Source of the DNA: Photobacterium jeanii | GTDB lineage: Bacteria; Pseudomonadota; Gammaproteobacteria; Enterobacterales; Vibrionaceae | Assembly (NCBI RefSeq): GCF_001650345.1 | Contig: NZ_LVHF01000018.1 | Coordinates: 266-64,265, forward strand | DNA length: 64,000 nucleotides | Direction of reading: 5' to 3' | In this document: positions 18,726 to 28,040 of the stretch, in pieces | Numbering within the stretch: position 1 is the stretch's first letter | Layout: every line of letters starts with the position of its first letter | The notes under the pieces: model-generated | What the model saw: the letters and a program-made list of their open reading frames with translations, nothing else | Databases searched by the model: none | What the model was told of the DNA's origin: nothing | Translations under genes and position numbers: made by a program

Positions 18726-20222
18726 ATGAAAGCCCATTCTTTTTTTAGTCGATTTATCCGAAATAACAAACAGCGCCAACAAATTAGCGTGGCAATATTT
18801 CCTGAATCGCTGACATTAGCTTTTCAGGCCGATGAGCTGTGGGTTATCGACACCATTGAAGCCACCAATTCAGCCCAACGCGTGACCGCGATTGAGGAAT
18901 TACTCAAGCGCAACCACTTGGTTGATTGTCAAACCAAGATCGTGCTTGGTCATGGATTGTATCAATCGTTATTGATTGAGAAACCTGAGATCCCGCAAGA
19001 AGAGTGGGCAACAGCGCTGCCTTTCTTGATTAAAGACTTAGTTAATGAGTCACCAATGGAGATGGTGGCGGATGGTTTTATTGCTCCGCTTAAAGAGCGT
19101 CTTCAAGTCTTTGCGGCGAGTCGTACGGTACTTGAACCGCTAATCAAAGCAATTCGCCAAGCGGGCAGTGATGTTAGCACTATCTCAACTGAAGAAGTTC
19201 AGTGGGGCGCATTCACTTCCGGCTCCATGAGTCAATTGATCCTTCACCGTCGTCAAGATGCAGGGCTACACCTCACGGCATTTAAACGTCAGGTCATGTG
19301 TTTTCAGCGTCAACTACGTGGCGTAACTTTTCCTTTAATGGGTGACGATGCCAGTGCTACTCAAGTTCAGTTACAGCTTGATGGCTTAGCATTGGAGTTG
19401 CAGCGCTCGCTAGACTTCTTGAGTGCACAGCTGCGTGATATGCCGATCGCACAATTGCTGATTTCTTGTGATGGCGAAGACGATCTCCGCTTGGCTCAAG
19501 AGCTGAGTGAGCGCTTGAGTGTTAAGGTGGTTGCTGTTGCACCTTCTGCTGTGGCACTGGATTCAAATGCTTCCCGTATTGCGTGGTCTGGTTTTTCTGA
19601 GTTACCTGAAGCCGTAATCGATCTTTATAGCGAAGGCTTAAAGCCGAAAACTCAGCTGTTAACTTTGCCGAATGTAGCGGCGAGTTGGGTGATTGGCGCG
19701 ATGTTGATTGGCGCACTAGCGGGATGGCACCAATGGCAAAACTATGTTGTGAGCCAAAAATTAGCGGCAGAGCAAAACCGTCTGGCGGTTAAGCAAAGTG
19801 AAATCACAGGGCTCAAACAACGCTTAGCTGAGCATATTCCAAGCCCACTCAAAGTGGAGTTAGCGGGTAACCTTGAGCAACACATCGCCGCGCAACAAGC
19901 CACGCTTAAAGCTATCGAAGGACATGATGACAGCTTACGAGTTGGTTTTGCCGGCATGCTGCGAGAACTTTCCGATGCGGCTAACGGTGACATTTCTTTG
20001 AACCATATTTTTGCGACGGGTCATGCCTTGGACTTGGCGGGAATAGCCCGTTCTCCTGAGTCAGTACCGAGTTGGATCCAAGCTTTCCAATCTCACGAGC
20101 ACCTGATGGATCGTCGTTTCCAAGTGATGAAATTAGGTCGCCAAGAAGAAAATGAAAATGTCGTGACTTTCCAACTTCAGGCGACTCGTAGCAACGTGTC
20201 AGTAGGAGCGAGCAATGAGTAA
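18726..20222 (+). CDS. mshI: MSHA biogenesis protein MshI (PilM/PilN-like)
   Basis: 498 aa from the ATG at 18726; a TTG three codons earlier is less likely. The N-terminal 300 residues look like an actin-fold PilM/GspL-type cytoplasmic domain. A single TM segment (about 320-345, including AASWVIGAMLIGALAGW) is followed by a coiled-coil and a PilN-like periplasmic domain, so one polypeptide covers the roles split between PilM and PilN in other type IV pili. It is the first gene of the pilus operon and overlaps mshJ by 8 nt. A perfect palindrome lies 40 nt upstream. Confidence 0.88.
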   Translation: MKAHSFFSRFIRNNKQRQQISVAIFPESLTLAFQADELWVIDTIEATNSAQRVTAIEELLKRNHLVDCQTKIVLGHGLYQSLLIEKPEIPQEEWATALPFLIKDLVNESPMEMVADGFIAPLKERLQVFAASRTVLEPLIKAIRQAGSDVSTISTEEVQWGAFTSGSMSQLILHRRQDAGLHLTAFKRQVMCFQRQLRGVTFPLMGDDASATQVQLQLDGLALELQRSLDFLSAQLRDMPIAQLLISCDGEDDLRLAQELSERLSVKVVAVAPSAVALDSNASRIAWSGFSELPEAVIDLYSEGLKPKTQLLTLPNVAASWVIGAMLIGALAGWHQWQNYVVSQKLAAEQNRLAVKQSEITGLKQRLAEHIPSPLKVELAGNLEQHIAAQQATLKAIEGHDDSLRVGFAGMLRELSDAANGDISLNHIFATGHALDLAGIARSPESVPSWIQAFQSHEHLMDRRFQVMKLGRQEENENVVTFQLQATRSNVSVGASNE

Positions 20223-20853
20223 TTATTGGTATCAGCTCGTTGATCGTTTTGATGAGCTGAGTCAGCGAGAGCAAATTTTAATTTTCATTTCAGGCTGGGT
20301 CGCATTGCTTTTTGTTGGTTTTATTGTGGTGCTTGAGCCGCAAATGAACCAATTAGCGAATGCCAAGTTGCAAGTGATCAATACCACCAATCAACTGATC
20401 AACAGTGATAATCAAATTACGCTCATGAGCCGTAAATTGAGCCAAGATCCGGATGTTGAAGTCGACCAAAAAATTGCAGATTTACGCGTTGTTAATCGTC
20501 AACTTAATCAACAGCTAGAGGGACGTGTCGGTAGTTTGGTGACACCAGTGCAGATGTCGAGTTTGATGGAAGATGTGTTGCGCCGTAGCGAGCGATTGAA
20601 ACTGGTGAGCTTGCAGTCTATGCCGTCAGTGCAATTGATCAGTGGTGATGATGAAGGTTATTACATTCATCCCGTGCAATTGAATTTGCGTGGTCGCTAT
20701 TTTGATGTGGTGAATTATCTTCAGCAATTGGAAGAGTTACCAGTGAAGTATTACTGGCAAAGTCTGAATTATCAGGTGGATCGTTACCCGTGGGCAGATA
20801 TTCAACTCAATGTGTACACCTTGGGTGAAAGTAAAGATTTCATAGGTGGCTAA
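20215..20853 (+). CDS. mshJ: MSHA biogenesis protein MshJ (PilO-like)
   Basis: 212 aa with one N-terminal TM helix (about 21-42: ILIFISGWVALLFVGFIVV), then a heptad-rich coiled-coil segment (about 50-110) and a compact periplasmic alpha/beta domain. This matches the PilO/GspM layout, the alignment-complex protein that pairs with the PilN-like part of MshI. Its start overlaps the mshI stop, pointing to translational coupling. Confidence 0.87.
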   Translation: MSNYWYQLVDRFDELSQREQILIFISGWVALLFVGFIVVLEPQMNQLANAKLQVINTTNQLINSDNQITLMSRKLSQDPDVEVDQKIADLRVVNRQLNQQLEGRVGSLVTPVQMSSLMEDVLRRSERLKLVSLQSMPSVQLISGDDEGYYIHPVQLNLRGRYFDVVNYLQQLEELPVKYYWQSLNYQVDRYPWADIQLNVYTLGESKDFIGG

Positions 20854-21197
20854 TGATGATAACAAAACAGCAGCGATGGGGACTATTGGCCGCGATGCTG
20901 GTGGCGAGTGCATCGAGTCATACGGCATGGGCCAGCCAAGATCCCACGGCGCCATTAGGCTGGCAAGCGCCAGCGAAAAAACAAGTAAAAGTGCGAGCAC
21001 GGGTGCCGCAATTACAGGGTATTTTCTGCGAGCAGCAGAGTGACTGTAATGTGATTATAAATAACAAGCTCGTAGGTGTCGGTGGGCGAGTCAGCGGCTA
21101 CACCTTAACCGCCATCCATGATGATAGCGTGACAGTGACGCGCAATGGAAAGCAGTGGCAACTCGAGTTGTTTGCCGAGAATATAAAAACAAATTAA
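20853..21197 (+). CDS. mshK: MSHA biogenesis protein MshK (PilP-like)
   Basis: 114 aa with a probable Sec signal peptide (about 1-27, ending HTAWAS). The mature part contains VRARVPQLQGIFCEQQ and GVGGRVSGYTLTAI, a small beta-domain like that of PilP/GspC, which links the inner-membrane complex to the secretin. Two ATG codons occur in tandem (20853 and 20856); the first overlaps the mshJ stop. It has two Cys residues, in FCEQQSDC, perhaps forming a short disulfide loop. Confidence 0.82.
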   Translation: MMITKQQRWGLLAAMLVASASSHTAWASQDPTAPLGWQAPAKKQVKVRARVPQLQGIFCEQQSDCNVIINNKLVGVGGRVSGYTLTAIHDDSVTVTRNGKQWQLELFAENIKTN

Positions 21198-21212
21198 AGG
21201 TTAGTAGTTATC

Positions 21213-22892
21213 ATGCGTAGATTAGTTATTGGCGTTGCTCTAGCGTCGTTAATTGGCTGCTCGACCAATATGGGACACCGAGATCCGGTCGAGATCAAAC
21301 AAGAATTGAATGTGGCTGCAAATGAAGCTAATAGCCGTCCGCTGGTTGACTTACCGACCTCAGTTAATGATGACTTGATGCCGTCGTTAGACGGTAAAGA
21401 TTTCGCCTCTACAAGCTCGTTGGAAAAGCGATTCCGAGTGAATGCGCGTAATGTCGATGCTCGGGCATTCTTTGGCAGTCTCGTTAAAGGCACGCCTTTT
21501 AATATGGTGATCCACCCTAAAGTCAGTGGACGTATTTCGCTGAAACTACAAGATGTCACACTCGATGAAGTGCTCGCGGTGGTGTCTGATATCTACGGCT
21601 ATAACGCGACGCGTCAGGGCAACATCATCAAAGTATTCCCGGCGACCTTGCGCACAGAAGTGATCCCTGTTGATTACTTGCAACTGCAACGTCGTGGTGT
21701 ATCACTGACATCGATTACTACTGGCTCGATGACCAATAACAGCCAGAACAATAGCTCAAAGTCGAATTCTAGTTCCAATTCAAATAACAAGAACAACAGC
21801 AATAACAACAATAGCAGCAATAAGAAAAATACGACGCCTACTGGTGGTAGTAGCATCGAAACTTTGTCGGAAAGTGATTTCTGGACTCAGCTAGAGAAAG
21901 CAGTGACTGCCATGATTGGCAGTGGTCAGGGCCGCAGCATCGTGGTGTCACCACAAGCGAGCTTGATCAGTGTACGTGCTTATCCGAATGAATTGCGCGA
22001 AGTTAAAGAGTTTCTGGGCGTTTCTCAAGAACGTTTGAAACGCCAAGTGGTGCTTGAAGCCAAAATCATGGAAGTCACGCTTAATGATGGTTACCAGCAA
22101 GGGATCAATTGGAGCAACATTACTTCCAGCATTGGTGGCACCGACATTATTTTTGGTCGTACTGGCGTGAATAACGCGGCCGGTGTGATCCCACTTCCGG
22201 GCGGTGATGCCATCGCGGCTGCTCTTGGCGGTCAAACCAATATCACCATTAAAGATGGCAATTTTGAGGCGGTATTGAGCTTCTTAGAAACTCAAGGTGA
22301 CTTGAATGTGCTATCAAGCCCGCGTGTAACAGCGGCGAATAACCAGAAAGCCATTATCAAAGTCGGTGGTGATGAGTATTTCGTGACAGATATTTCCGGT
22401 GGTGAAGTGAGTGGCGATAACAGTCAGGCATCTCCGGATATTGAACTAACCCCATTTTTCTCCGGTATTTCACTTGATGTGACACCACAAATTAACGATG
22501 AGCGTGAAGTTTTACTGCATGTTCACCCTGCGGTAGTTGATGTGGTAACGGAATCGAAAGAGATCGATCTGGGCTCACAATTTGGCGTCTACAAACTGCC
22601 ATTGGCGAAAAGCTCAATTCGAGAGTCGGATTCGGTGATCCATGCTCGTAGCGGTGATGTCGTGGTGATTGGTGGCTTAATGAAGTCACAAACGGCAGAT
22701 CAGGTATCAAAAGTACCGCTGCTGGGTGATATTCCAGCGCTAGGCCATTTGTTCCGTAACGTTAATAAAATTACCCAAAAAACCGAGCTGGTGATCTTGC
22801 TTAAACCAACTGTTGTTGGTGAGCAGACTTGGCAGAAAGAGATTGAGCGTTCTCGCACCTTAGTGACCGATTGGTTCCCTGAAGATAACTAA
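21213..22892 (+). CDS. mshL: MSHA secretin MshL
   Basis: 559 aa lipoprotein secretin. The lipobox LIGC puts the lipidated Cys at residue 16. An STN/N0 domain (about 80-150: VSGRISLKLQDVTLDEVLAVVSD split over two strands) is followed by a roughly 40-residue Asn/Ser-rich linker (about 168-210), an N1-like domain (SLISVRAYPNELREV) and the secretin core (about 280-545) with VLSSPRVTAANNQKA and the VVIGGLMKS signature. It forms the outer-membrane pore for the pilus. It starts 16 nt after mshK and is followed by mshM. Confidence 0.93.
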   Translation: MRRLVIGVALASLIGCSTNMGHRDPVEIKQELNVAANEANSRPLVDLPTSVNDDLMPSLDGKDFASTSSLEKRFRVNARNVDARAFFGSLVKGTPFNMVIHPKVSGRISLKLQDVTLDEVLAVVSDIYGYNATRQGNIIKVFPATLRTEVIPVDYLQLQRRGVSLTSITTGSMTNNSQNNSSKSNSSSNSNNKNNSNNNNSSNKKNTTPTGGSSIETLSESDFWTQLEKAVTAMIGSGQGRSIVVSPQASLISVRAYPNELREVKEFLGVSQERLKRQVVLEAKIMEVTLNDGYQQGINWSNITSSIGGTDIIFGRTGVNNAAGVIPLPGGDAIAAALGGQTNITIKDGNFEAVLSFLETQGDLNVLSSPRVTAANNQKAIIKVGGDEYFVTDISGGEVSGDNSQASPDIELTPFFSGISLDVTPQINDEREVLLHVHPAVVDVVTESKEIDLGSQFGVYKLPLAKSSIRESDSVIHARSGDVVVIGGLMKSQTADQVSKVPLLGDIPALGHLFRNVNKITQKTELVILLKPTVVGEQTWQKEIERSRTLVTDWFPEDN

Positions 22893-22903
22893 TACGGTGG
22901 TGT

Positions 22904-23752
22904 ATGTACGAGTCCTATTTTGAATTTGAACAGGCACCTTTCACCCTAACGCCCAATACTGCGTTATTTCATGCGTTGCCATCGCATTTAGAAGCGATAG
23001 AAACCGTGTTAGCAGCGCTGCAGATGGGAGAAGGGATCGTACATATTGCTGGTGAAGTGGGGACGGGGAAAACCTTGGTGTGTCGGATGTTGATCCACCA
23101 ATTACCTCAACATTTTGATTTGGTGTATTTGCCGACCCCTGTCACCAGCGCCCAAGAGTTACGTGTTGCGATTGCGAAAGAATTAGAACTGGCAACGGAT
23201 GGTGATATGACGACGCTTACTGCGCGTCTACACCGAGAGCTGATTACGCGTAAGCAAAATGGTCAGTCGGTAGTCGTGTTGCTTGATGAAGCCCAAGCCT
23301 TACCAGATGAAGCTTTAGAAGCGCTGCGTCTATTAGGTAACTTAGAAACTGAGCAGGAGAAGTTGCTGCATATTGTCCTCATAGGTCAGCCTGAGTTGGA
23401 TCATCGCCTCCAGCAACACCAATTACGTCAACTTCAGCAACGTATAACCTTTCGTGCTGCTTTGCGCCCGTTAGATTTGGCTGAAACTATTGCTTATATC
23501 GAGCACCGTTTAACGCGTGCTGGCTGTGAGCGAAATCTATTTTCTTTACCTTTATATCGCGCCCTGTGGCGAGCAAGTCGTGGGATCCCACGCATTATTA
23601 ACGTGTTATGTCATAAAGCATTATTGGTCACTATGAGTCGTCGTGAAGCTGAAGTGAGCCAACAATCGTTATTACTCGCTATTAAAGAAACCCATGGCGC
23701 AAGCCAACCATCATGGACCTTCCCTGTCATGTGGGGATGGAAGTCAGCATGA
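22904..23752 (+). CDS. mshM: MSHA accessory AAA ATPase MshM (ExeA/GspA-like)
   Basis: 282 aa AAA+ protein with Walker A GEVGTGKT (about 52-59) and Walker B VVLLDEAQ (about 122-129), plus a sensor-like stretch in HIVLIGQPEL. The start YFEFEQAPFTLTPN is the family's N-terminal motif. ExeA-like ATPases help place or assemble secretins through the cell wall; this protein lacks the C-terminal peptidoglycan-binding domain of ExeA. The stop overlaps the mshN start (ATGA). Confidence 0.88.
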   Translation: MYESYFEFEQAPFTLTPNTALFHALPSHLEAIETVLAALQMGEGIVHIAGEVGTGKTLVCRMLIHQLPQHFDLVYLPTPVTSAQELRVAIAKELELATDGDMTTLTARLHRELITRKQNGQSVVVLLDEAQALPDEALEALRLLGNLETEQEKLLHIVLIGQPELDHRLQQHQLRQLQQRITFRAALRPLDLAETIAYIEHRLTRAGCERNLFSLPLYRALWRASRGIPRIINVLCHKALLVTMSRREAEVSQQSLLLAIKETHGASQPSWTFPVMWGWKSA

Positions 23753-25089
23753 GTGAAATTAATAAAATGTTGTCTGGCTTGGCGAAACAGCGCCAAGTTG
23801 ATTCTGATAACAATAAGTTAGCGCATAGCGCCCCTGAAAATACGCCATTGAAAGCTGCGCATATTAAGCCAGTACCTCAGTCACGCACACCACTATGGCT
23901 GTTGGGTGGAGCGAGTACCTTAGCACTGGCGATTGGACTCGGATGGTGGCTGGGCAGTTATCAACCACAAGAGCTAGCCACGAATACAGCGGCTGCTAAC
24001 GGTGTTGTTAGTGGTGAATTACGCAGTGAAGTTGATCGTGGTGCAAATGGTGAACAGGACAAAGCTGCGCAAACACCCGTGCTAGTGACGAAATCGTCAC
24101 AAGCTCAAGCTAGCAATAAGCCGAGTGTTACCGAGAGCTCGCAGCATGCGAAGACGCCTGTTATGACTGCTAAAGCAGAGCCAGTTAAGCCGCTGACTCA
24201 GAGTGCGCCAGAAGAAAAAACGACGGTATCTAAGCCTGCATCGACAGCCAATACTGTTCAGCCAAAAGCGGCGGTAGCTCCAGTACCAAAAGCAACCCAA
24301 GCGGTGGTTGCAGAGCCCGTAAAAGTCGCGCGCCTCCAAAGTTCAGCTGATCTGAATGATGAAACGCAGCCAGAACAGAGTGGCACAAATGAAAGCCGTG
24401 TCGGAAAAAGTCATGTTGAAAAAAGCCATGACGGTTCAGGTTTGGATGAATCAAGCTTTGATGAATTAAACAATGGTGAACAAAGCCTAACTATCGAGGC
24501 GGTGGAGCTTTCTGGTCAAGAGCTTGCTCAAATTGAATTCCGTCGTGCGATGAAAGCGGTGAAATCGGGTAACAGCCAGAAAGGCATCGATTACCTAACC
24601 AAAGCCATGAAGTACCAACCTGATTGGGTGGAAGCGCGCCAAAAACTGTCAGCGCTTTACTACGGGCGTGGTGAAACCCGCCAAGCGGTGGCGACGTTGC
24701 AACAAGGTCTTGCTCGTAATAGCGAGCAACCTGGACTGCGACTGACTTTGGCGAAATTGCTAGTCAATGAGTCACAACCACAAGCGGCTTTATCTGTGTT
24801 AGGGAAACTGCCTCAAGGTGCGCCAAGTGATTACCTAGCGATGCGAGGTGCATTGGCACAACAGCTTAAAGATAACTCGCGTGCGTTAGAGAGCTATCAA
24901 CAACTAGTTAAAAGTGAGCCTTACGACGGTCGCTGGTGGCTCGGATTAGGGATTGCTCTCGAGCGTACCCAAGAGATGGATAAAGCATTACAAGCCTATC
25001 AACAAGCTTTGGTAATGGGACAAATTTCAGCGAAGACGCAGCAGTTTATTCAGCAGCGCGTCGCTTACCTGCAATCGCAAGAGAGTTAA
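23749..25089 (+). CDS. mshN: MSHA biogenesis TPR protein MshN (GspB-like)
   Basis: 446 aa from the ATG at 23749 (MSEINKMLSGLAKQR), which overlaps the mshM stop and has GGAAG upstream; an in-frame ATG at 23713 would bury 12 codons in mshM. A TM segment (about 43-65: PLWLLGGASTLALAIGLGWW) is followed by an Ala/Pro/Lys/Thr-rich periplasmic spacer (about 70-240) and TPR repeats (about 265-440). The pairing with an ExeA-like ATPase resembles ExeA-ExeB. It has a bitopic type II topology with the bulk in the periplasm. Confidence 0.85.
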   Translation: MSEINKMLSGLAKQRQVDSDNNKLAHSAPENTPLKAAHIKPVPQSRTPLWLLGGASTLALAIGLGWWLGSYQPQELATNTAAANGVVSGELRSEVDRGANGEQDKAAQTPVLVTKSSQAQASNKPSVTESSQHAKTPVMTAKAEPVKPLTQSAPEEKTTVSKPASTANTVQPKAAVAPVPKATQAVVAEPVKVARLQSSADLNDETQPEQSGTNESRVGKSHVEKSHDGSGLDESSFDELNNGEQSLTIEAVELSGQELAQIEFRRAMKAVKSGNSQKGIDYLTKAMKYQPDWVEARQKLSALYYGRGETRQAVATLQQGLARNSEQPGLRLTLAKLLVNESQPQAALSVLGKLPQGAPSDYLAMRGALAQQLKDNSRALESYQQLVKSEPYDGRWWLGLGIALERTQEMDKALQAYQQALVMGQISAKTQQFIQQRVAYLQSQES

Positions 25090-25092
25090 CAG

Positions 25093-26808
25093 ATGCAAAT
25101 TCGATTACGTAAACGCTTGGGTGATTTGCTGGTAGAAGAGCAGATCATTTCGCAGCAACAACTGGAGCATGCGCTGGATCAGCAGCAAGTCTCAGGTCGT
25201 AAGTTAGGTGACACCCTGATCAGCCTTGGCTTTTTGACTGAAAAGCAAATGCTGGAGTTCTTGTCTCGTCAGCTTGATATTCCATTGGTGGATTTGAACC
25301 GTGCCAATATCGATATTGATGCGGTAGCGATGCTGGGTGAAGTTCATGCTCGTCGTTTACGTGCGTTAGTGATTGGTTTGCGCGGTGACACGGTTAGAGT
25401 CGCAATGAGTGATCCTGCGGATTTAGCGGCACAAGAAGCGGTATACGATCAACTTCAAGACTACCGAGTTGAGTTGGTGATCGCGCCTGAGCGTCAATTG
25501 ATCAATGCGTTTGACCGTTATTACCGTCGTACCAAAGATATCGTGTCGTTTGCCGAGCAGTTACAAGCAGAGCACCAAAGCGATAGTGATTACAGCTTTG
25601 GCATGGAAGACAGTGATAACGAAGAAGTTACCGTTGTTAAGCTGATCAATTCCTTGTTTGAAGACGCGATTCAGGTTGGTGCCTCGGATATTCATATCGA
25701 GCCAGATAGCAATGTTTTGCGTATTCGTCAGCGTATTGATGGCGTGCTCCACGAAACTTTGTTGAATGAAGCGAGTGTCGCCTCTGCCCTTGTTTTGCGT
25801 TTGAAATTGATGGGTGGGCTGGATATTTCAGAGAAGCGTCTGCCGCAAGATGGACGTTTTAATGTCAAGGTGCGTGGGCACTCGGTAGATGTGCGTGTCT
25901 CAACCATGCCAGTGCAACACGGCGAGTCGGTGGTGATGCGTTTGCTTGATCAATCCGCAGGTATTTTGAGCCTTGAAGAAGTCGGCATGCCTGCTGATAT
26001 TTTGGGGCGTTTTCGCCGCCAGTTAAAACGCCCTCATGGGATGATTTTGGTAACGGGGCCAACCGGTTCGGGCAAAACCACCACCCTTTACGGTGCCCTG
26101 AGTGAATTAAATAAACCGGGTAAAAAGCTGATCACGGCAGAAGATCCGGTGGAATATCGCTTGCCGCGTGTTAACCAAGTTCAGGTAAACAGTAAGATCG
26201 GGCTGACCTTTTCTTCCATTCTGCGTACTTTCTTGCGCCAAGACCCCGACATTATTCTGGTCGGTGAGATGCGTGATCAGGAAACTGTGGAAATCGGCTT
26301 ACGCTCGGCTTTAACCGGTCACTTAGTGTTATCGACTTTGCACACGAATGACGCCGTAGATAGCGCACTGCGAATGATGGATATGGAAGCGCCTGGCTAT
26401 TTGGTTGCGAGTGGTGTGCGTGCGGTATTAGCGCAGCGACTTGTGCGTAAAGTTTGCTCCGATTGTGGGGAAGACGAAGCATTAGATGATGCGAAACAAC
26501 AATGGTTGAAAGCGCGTTTTCCTGATGTTCAAGCCGAGACTTTCCGTGTGGGGAGTGGCTGCCAGAGCTGTAACTTTACGGGCTACCGAGGCCGAATCGG
26601 GGTATTTGAATTATTGGAATTAGATCAACCCATGATGGACGCGCTTCGCAGTAACAATGCGGTACTGTTTAGTCAAATTGCTCGCACTAGCCCAGGTTAC
26701 AAACCTTTGATTAATTCAGCGCTTGATCTGGCGCTAGCGGGTCGCACTAGCCTTGAGGAAGTGATCCAATTGGGCGAGGGTGACTTAAATGATGGCACTT
26801 TGTTGTAG
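25093..26808 (+). CDS. mshE: MSHA pilus extension ATPase MshE, c-di-GMP-binding
   Basis: 571 aa GspE/PilB-family hexameric ATPase. The N-terminal domain carries two tandem MshEN motifs, each opening with RxLG (RKRLGDLLVEEQIIS and GRKLGDTLISLGFLT). In Vibrio cholerae MshE these bind cyclic di-GMP and couple it to pilus extension. The ATPase core shows Walker A GPTGSGKTTT, the Asp box ITAEDPVEY, Walker B ILVGEMRD, the His box STLHTNDA and the tetra-Cys zinc site CSDCGED...CQSCNFTG. It lies 3 nt after mshN and 11 nt before mshG. High c-di-GMP should promote MSHA extension and surface attachment. Confidence 0.94.
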   Translation: MQIRLRKRLGDLLVEEQIISQQQLEHALDQQQVSGRKLGDTLISLGFLTEKQMLEFLSRQLDIPLVDLNRANIDIDAVAMLGEVHARRLRALVIGLRGDTVRVAMSDPADLAAQEAVYDQLQDYRVELVIAPERQLINAFDRYYRRTKDIVSFAEQLQAEHQSDSDYSFGMEDSDNEEVTVVKLINSLFEDAIQVGASDIHIEPDSNVLRIRQRIDGVLHETLLNEASVASALVLRLKLMGGLDISEKRLPQDGRFNVKVRGHSVDVRVSTMPVQHGESVVMRLLDQSAGILSLEEVGMPADILGRFRRQLKRPHGMILVTGPTGSGKTTTLYGALSELNKPGKKLITAEDPVEYRLPRVNQVQVNSKIGLTFSSILRTFLRQDPDIILVGEMRDQETVEIGLRSALTGHLVLSTLHTNDAVDSALRMMDMEAPGYLVASGVRAVLAQRLVRKVCSDCGEDEALDDAKQQWLKARFPDVQAETFRVGSGCQSCNFTGYRGRIGVFELLELDQPMMDALRSNNAVLFSQIARTSPGYKPLINSALDLALAGRTSLEEVIQLGEGDLNDGTLL

Positions 26809-26819
26809 TGAGATAGCCT

Positions 26820-28040
26820 ATGCCAATCTTTAATTATCGCGGTCGCGACAGCAAAGGAAAGATCCAACGTGGTCAGCTTGATGCTGCCTCACAAGAGGCG
26901 GCAGTGGATATTTTGATCCGCCAAGGGGTGATCCCTTTGGATGTGCGCCTAGGAAAAGCGAAGTCGGCGAGTGTTGACGTCAAAGCCATGTTCCAGAGCA
27001 GCGTGCCGCTGGAAATGTTGGTCATTTTTTGTCGTCAGATGTACAGCTTGACCAAAGCTGGGGTGCCACTGCTGCGTTCGATTAACGGTTTGACGCAAAG
27101 CGCCAGTCATCCTTTAATGAAGTCGACCTTGGAATCGGTGTGTGCCGAGTTAACCAATGGACGTACCCTTTCATCTTCTATGAGCCAGCACCCGCGGGTA
27201 TTTTCCGAGCTGTTTGTCTCCATGATCCATATCGGTGAGAACACAGGTCGACTAGATGATTCACTGCTTCAACTTGCGCAATATTATGAGCAAGAAATGG
27301 AAACTCGACGCCGTTTGAAATCGGCAATGCGCTATCCAAGCTTTGTTTTGATCGCCATTACCATTGCGATGGTGGTGCTGAATATCAAAGTGATCCCACC
27401 TTTTGCTGCCATGTTTGAACGCTTTGGCGTTGAGTTACCGCTTCCAACACGGATTTTGATCGCGACATCAAACTTCTTTGTCGATTATTGGCCGTTATTG
27501 TTAGCTGGTGTTTTTGGTCTTGGTTTTGCTGTGATGATGTGGCGACGCACGCCTGCTGGTGAAGAGAAATGGGATCGCTGGCGGATCAAAATACCTATTA
27601 TCGGCAACATTGTTAACCGAACCTTGTTATCGCGCTTCTCTCGGACTTTTTCTTTGATGATCCGCGCAGGGGTGCCGCTTAACCAAGCATTACAAATGGC
27701 AGCGGAATGTTTAGGTAACCGCTATCTCGAAAAGCGAATGATTGAAATGAAAAACGGTATCGAAGGCGGTAACAGCATTTCGAATACTGCGATTCAATCC
27801 GGTGTATTTACCCCCCTCGTGTTGCAAATGATTGCGGTGGGCGAAGAGACGGGTCAAGTCGATGAACTGCTTTTAGAAGCCTCTGACTTTTATGACCGAG
27901 AAGTGGATTACGACTTAAAAACCTTAACCGCAAAAATTGAACCTATTTTGCTGATGGTGGTTGCAGCCATGGTGTTAGTGCTTGCTTTGGGTATCTTCGT
28001 GCCAATGTGGAGTATGCTCGATGTTGCCAGAGGTGTTTAA
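26820..28040 (+). CDS. mshG: MSHA inner-membrane platform protein MshG
   Basis: 406 aa GspF/PilC family. It has two repeated cytoplasmic T2SF domains (LVIFCRQMYSLTKAGVPLL near 70 and RFSRTFSLMIRAGVPLNQAL near 270) with TM helices near 170-192, 222-240 and 372-395. It takes conformational work from MshE to insert or remove pilins. GEETGQVDELL is the second conserved family motif. Its end overlaps the start of mshF by 20 nt. Confidence 0.93.
   Translation: MPIFNYRGRDSKGKIQRGQLDAASQEAAVDILIRQGVIPLDVRLGKAKSASVDVKAMFQSSVPLEMLVIFCRQMYSLTKAGVPLLRSINGLTQSASHPLMKSTLESVCAELTNGRTLSSSMSQHPRVFSELFVSMIHIGENTGRLDDSLLQLAQYYEQEMETRRRLKSAMRYPSFVLIAITIAMVVLNIKVIPPFAAMFERFGVELPLPTRILIATSNFFVDYWPLLLAGVFGLGFAVMMWRRTPAGEEKWDRWRIKIPIIGNIVNRTLLSRFSRTFSLMIRAGVPLNQALQMAAECLGNRYLEKRMIEMKNGIEGGNSISNTAIQSGVFTPLVLQMIAVGEETGQVDELLLEASDFYDREVDYDLKTLTAKIEPILLMVVAAMVLVLALGIFVPMWSMLDVARGV

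Noticed and set aside
21674..21856. Leu/Phe-rich ORF on the minus strand within mshL
   Set aside because: It is the complement of the Asn/Ser linker codons and has no ribosome site or context of its own.
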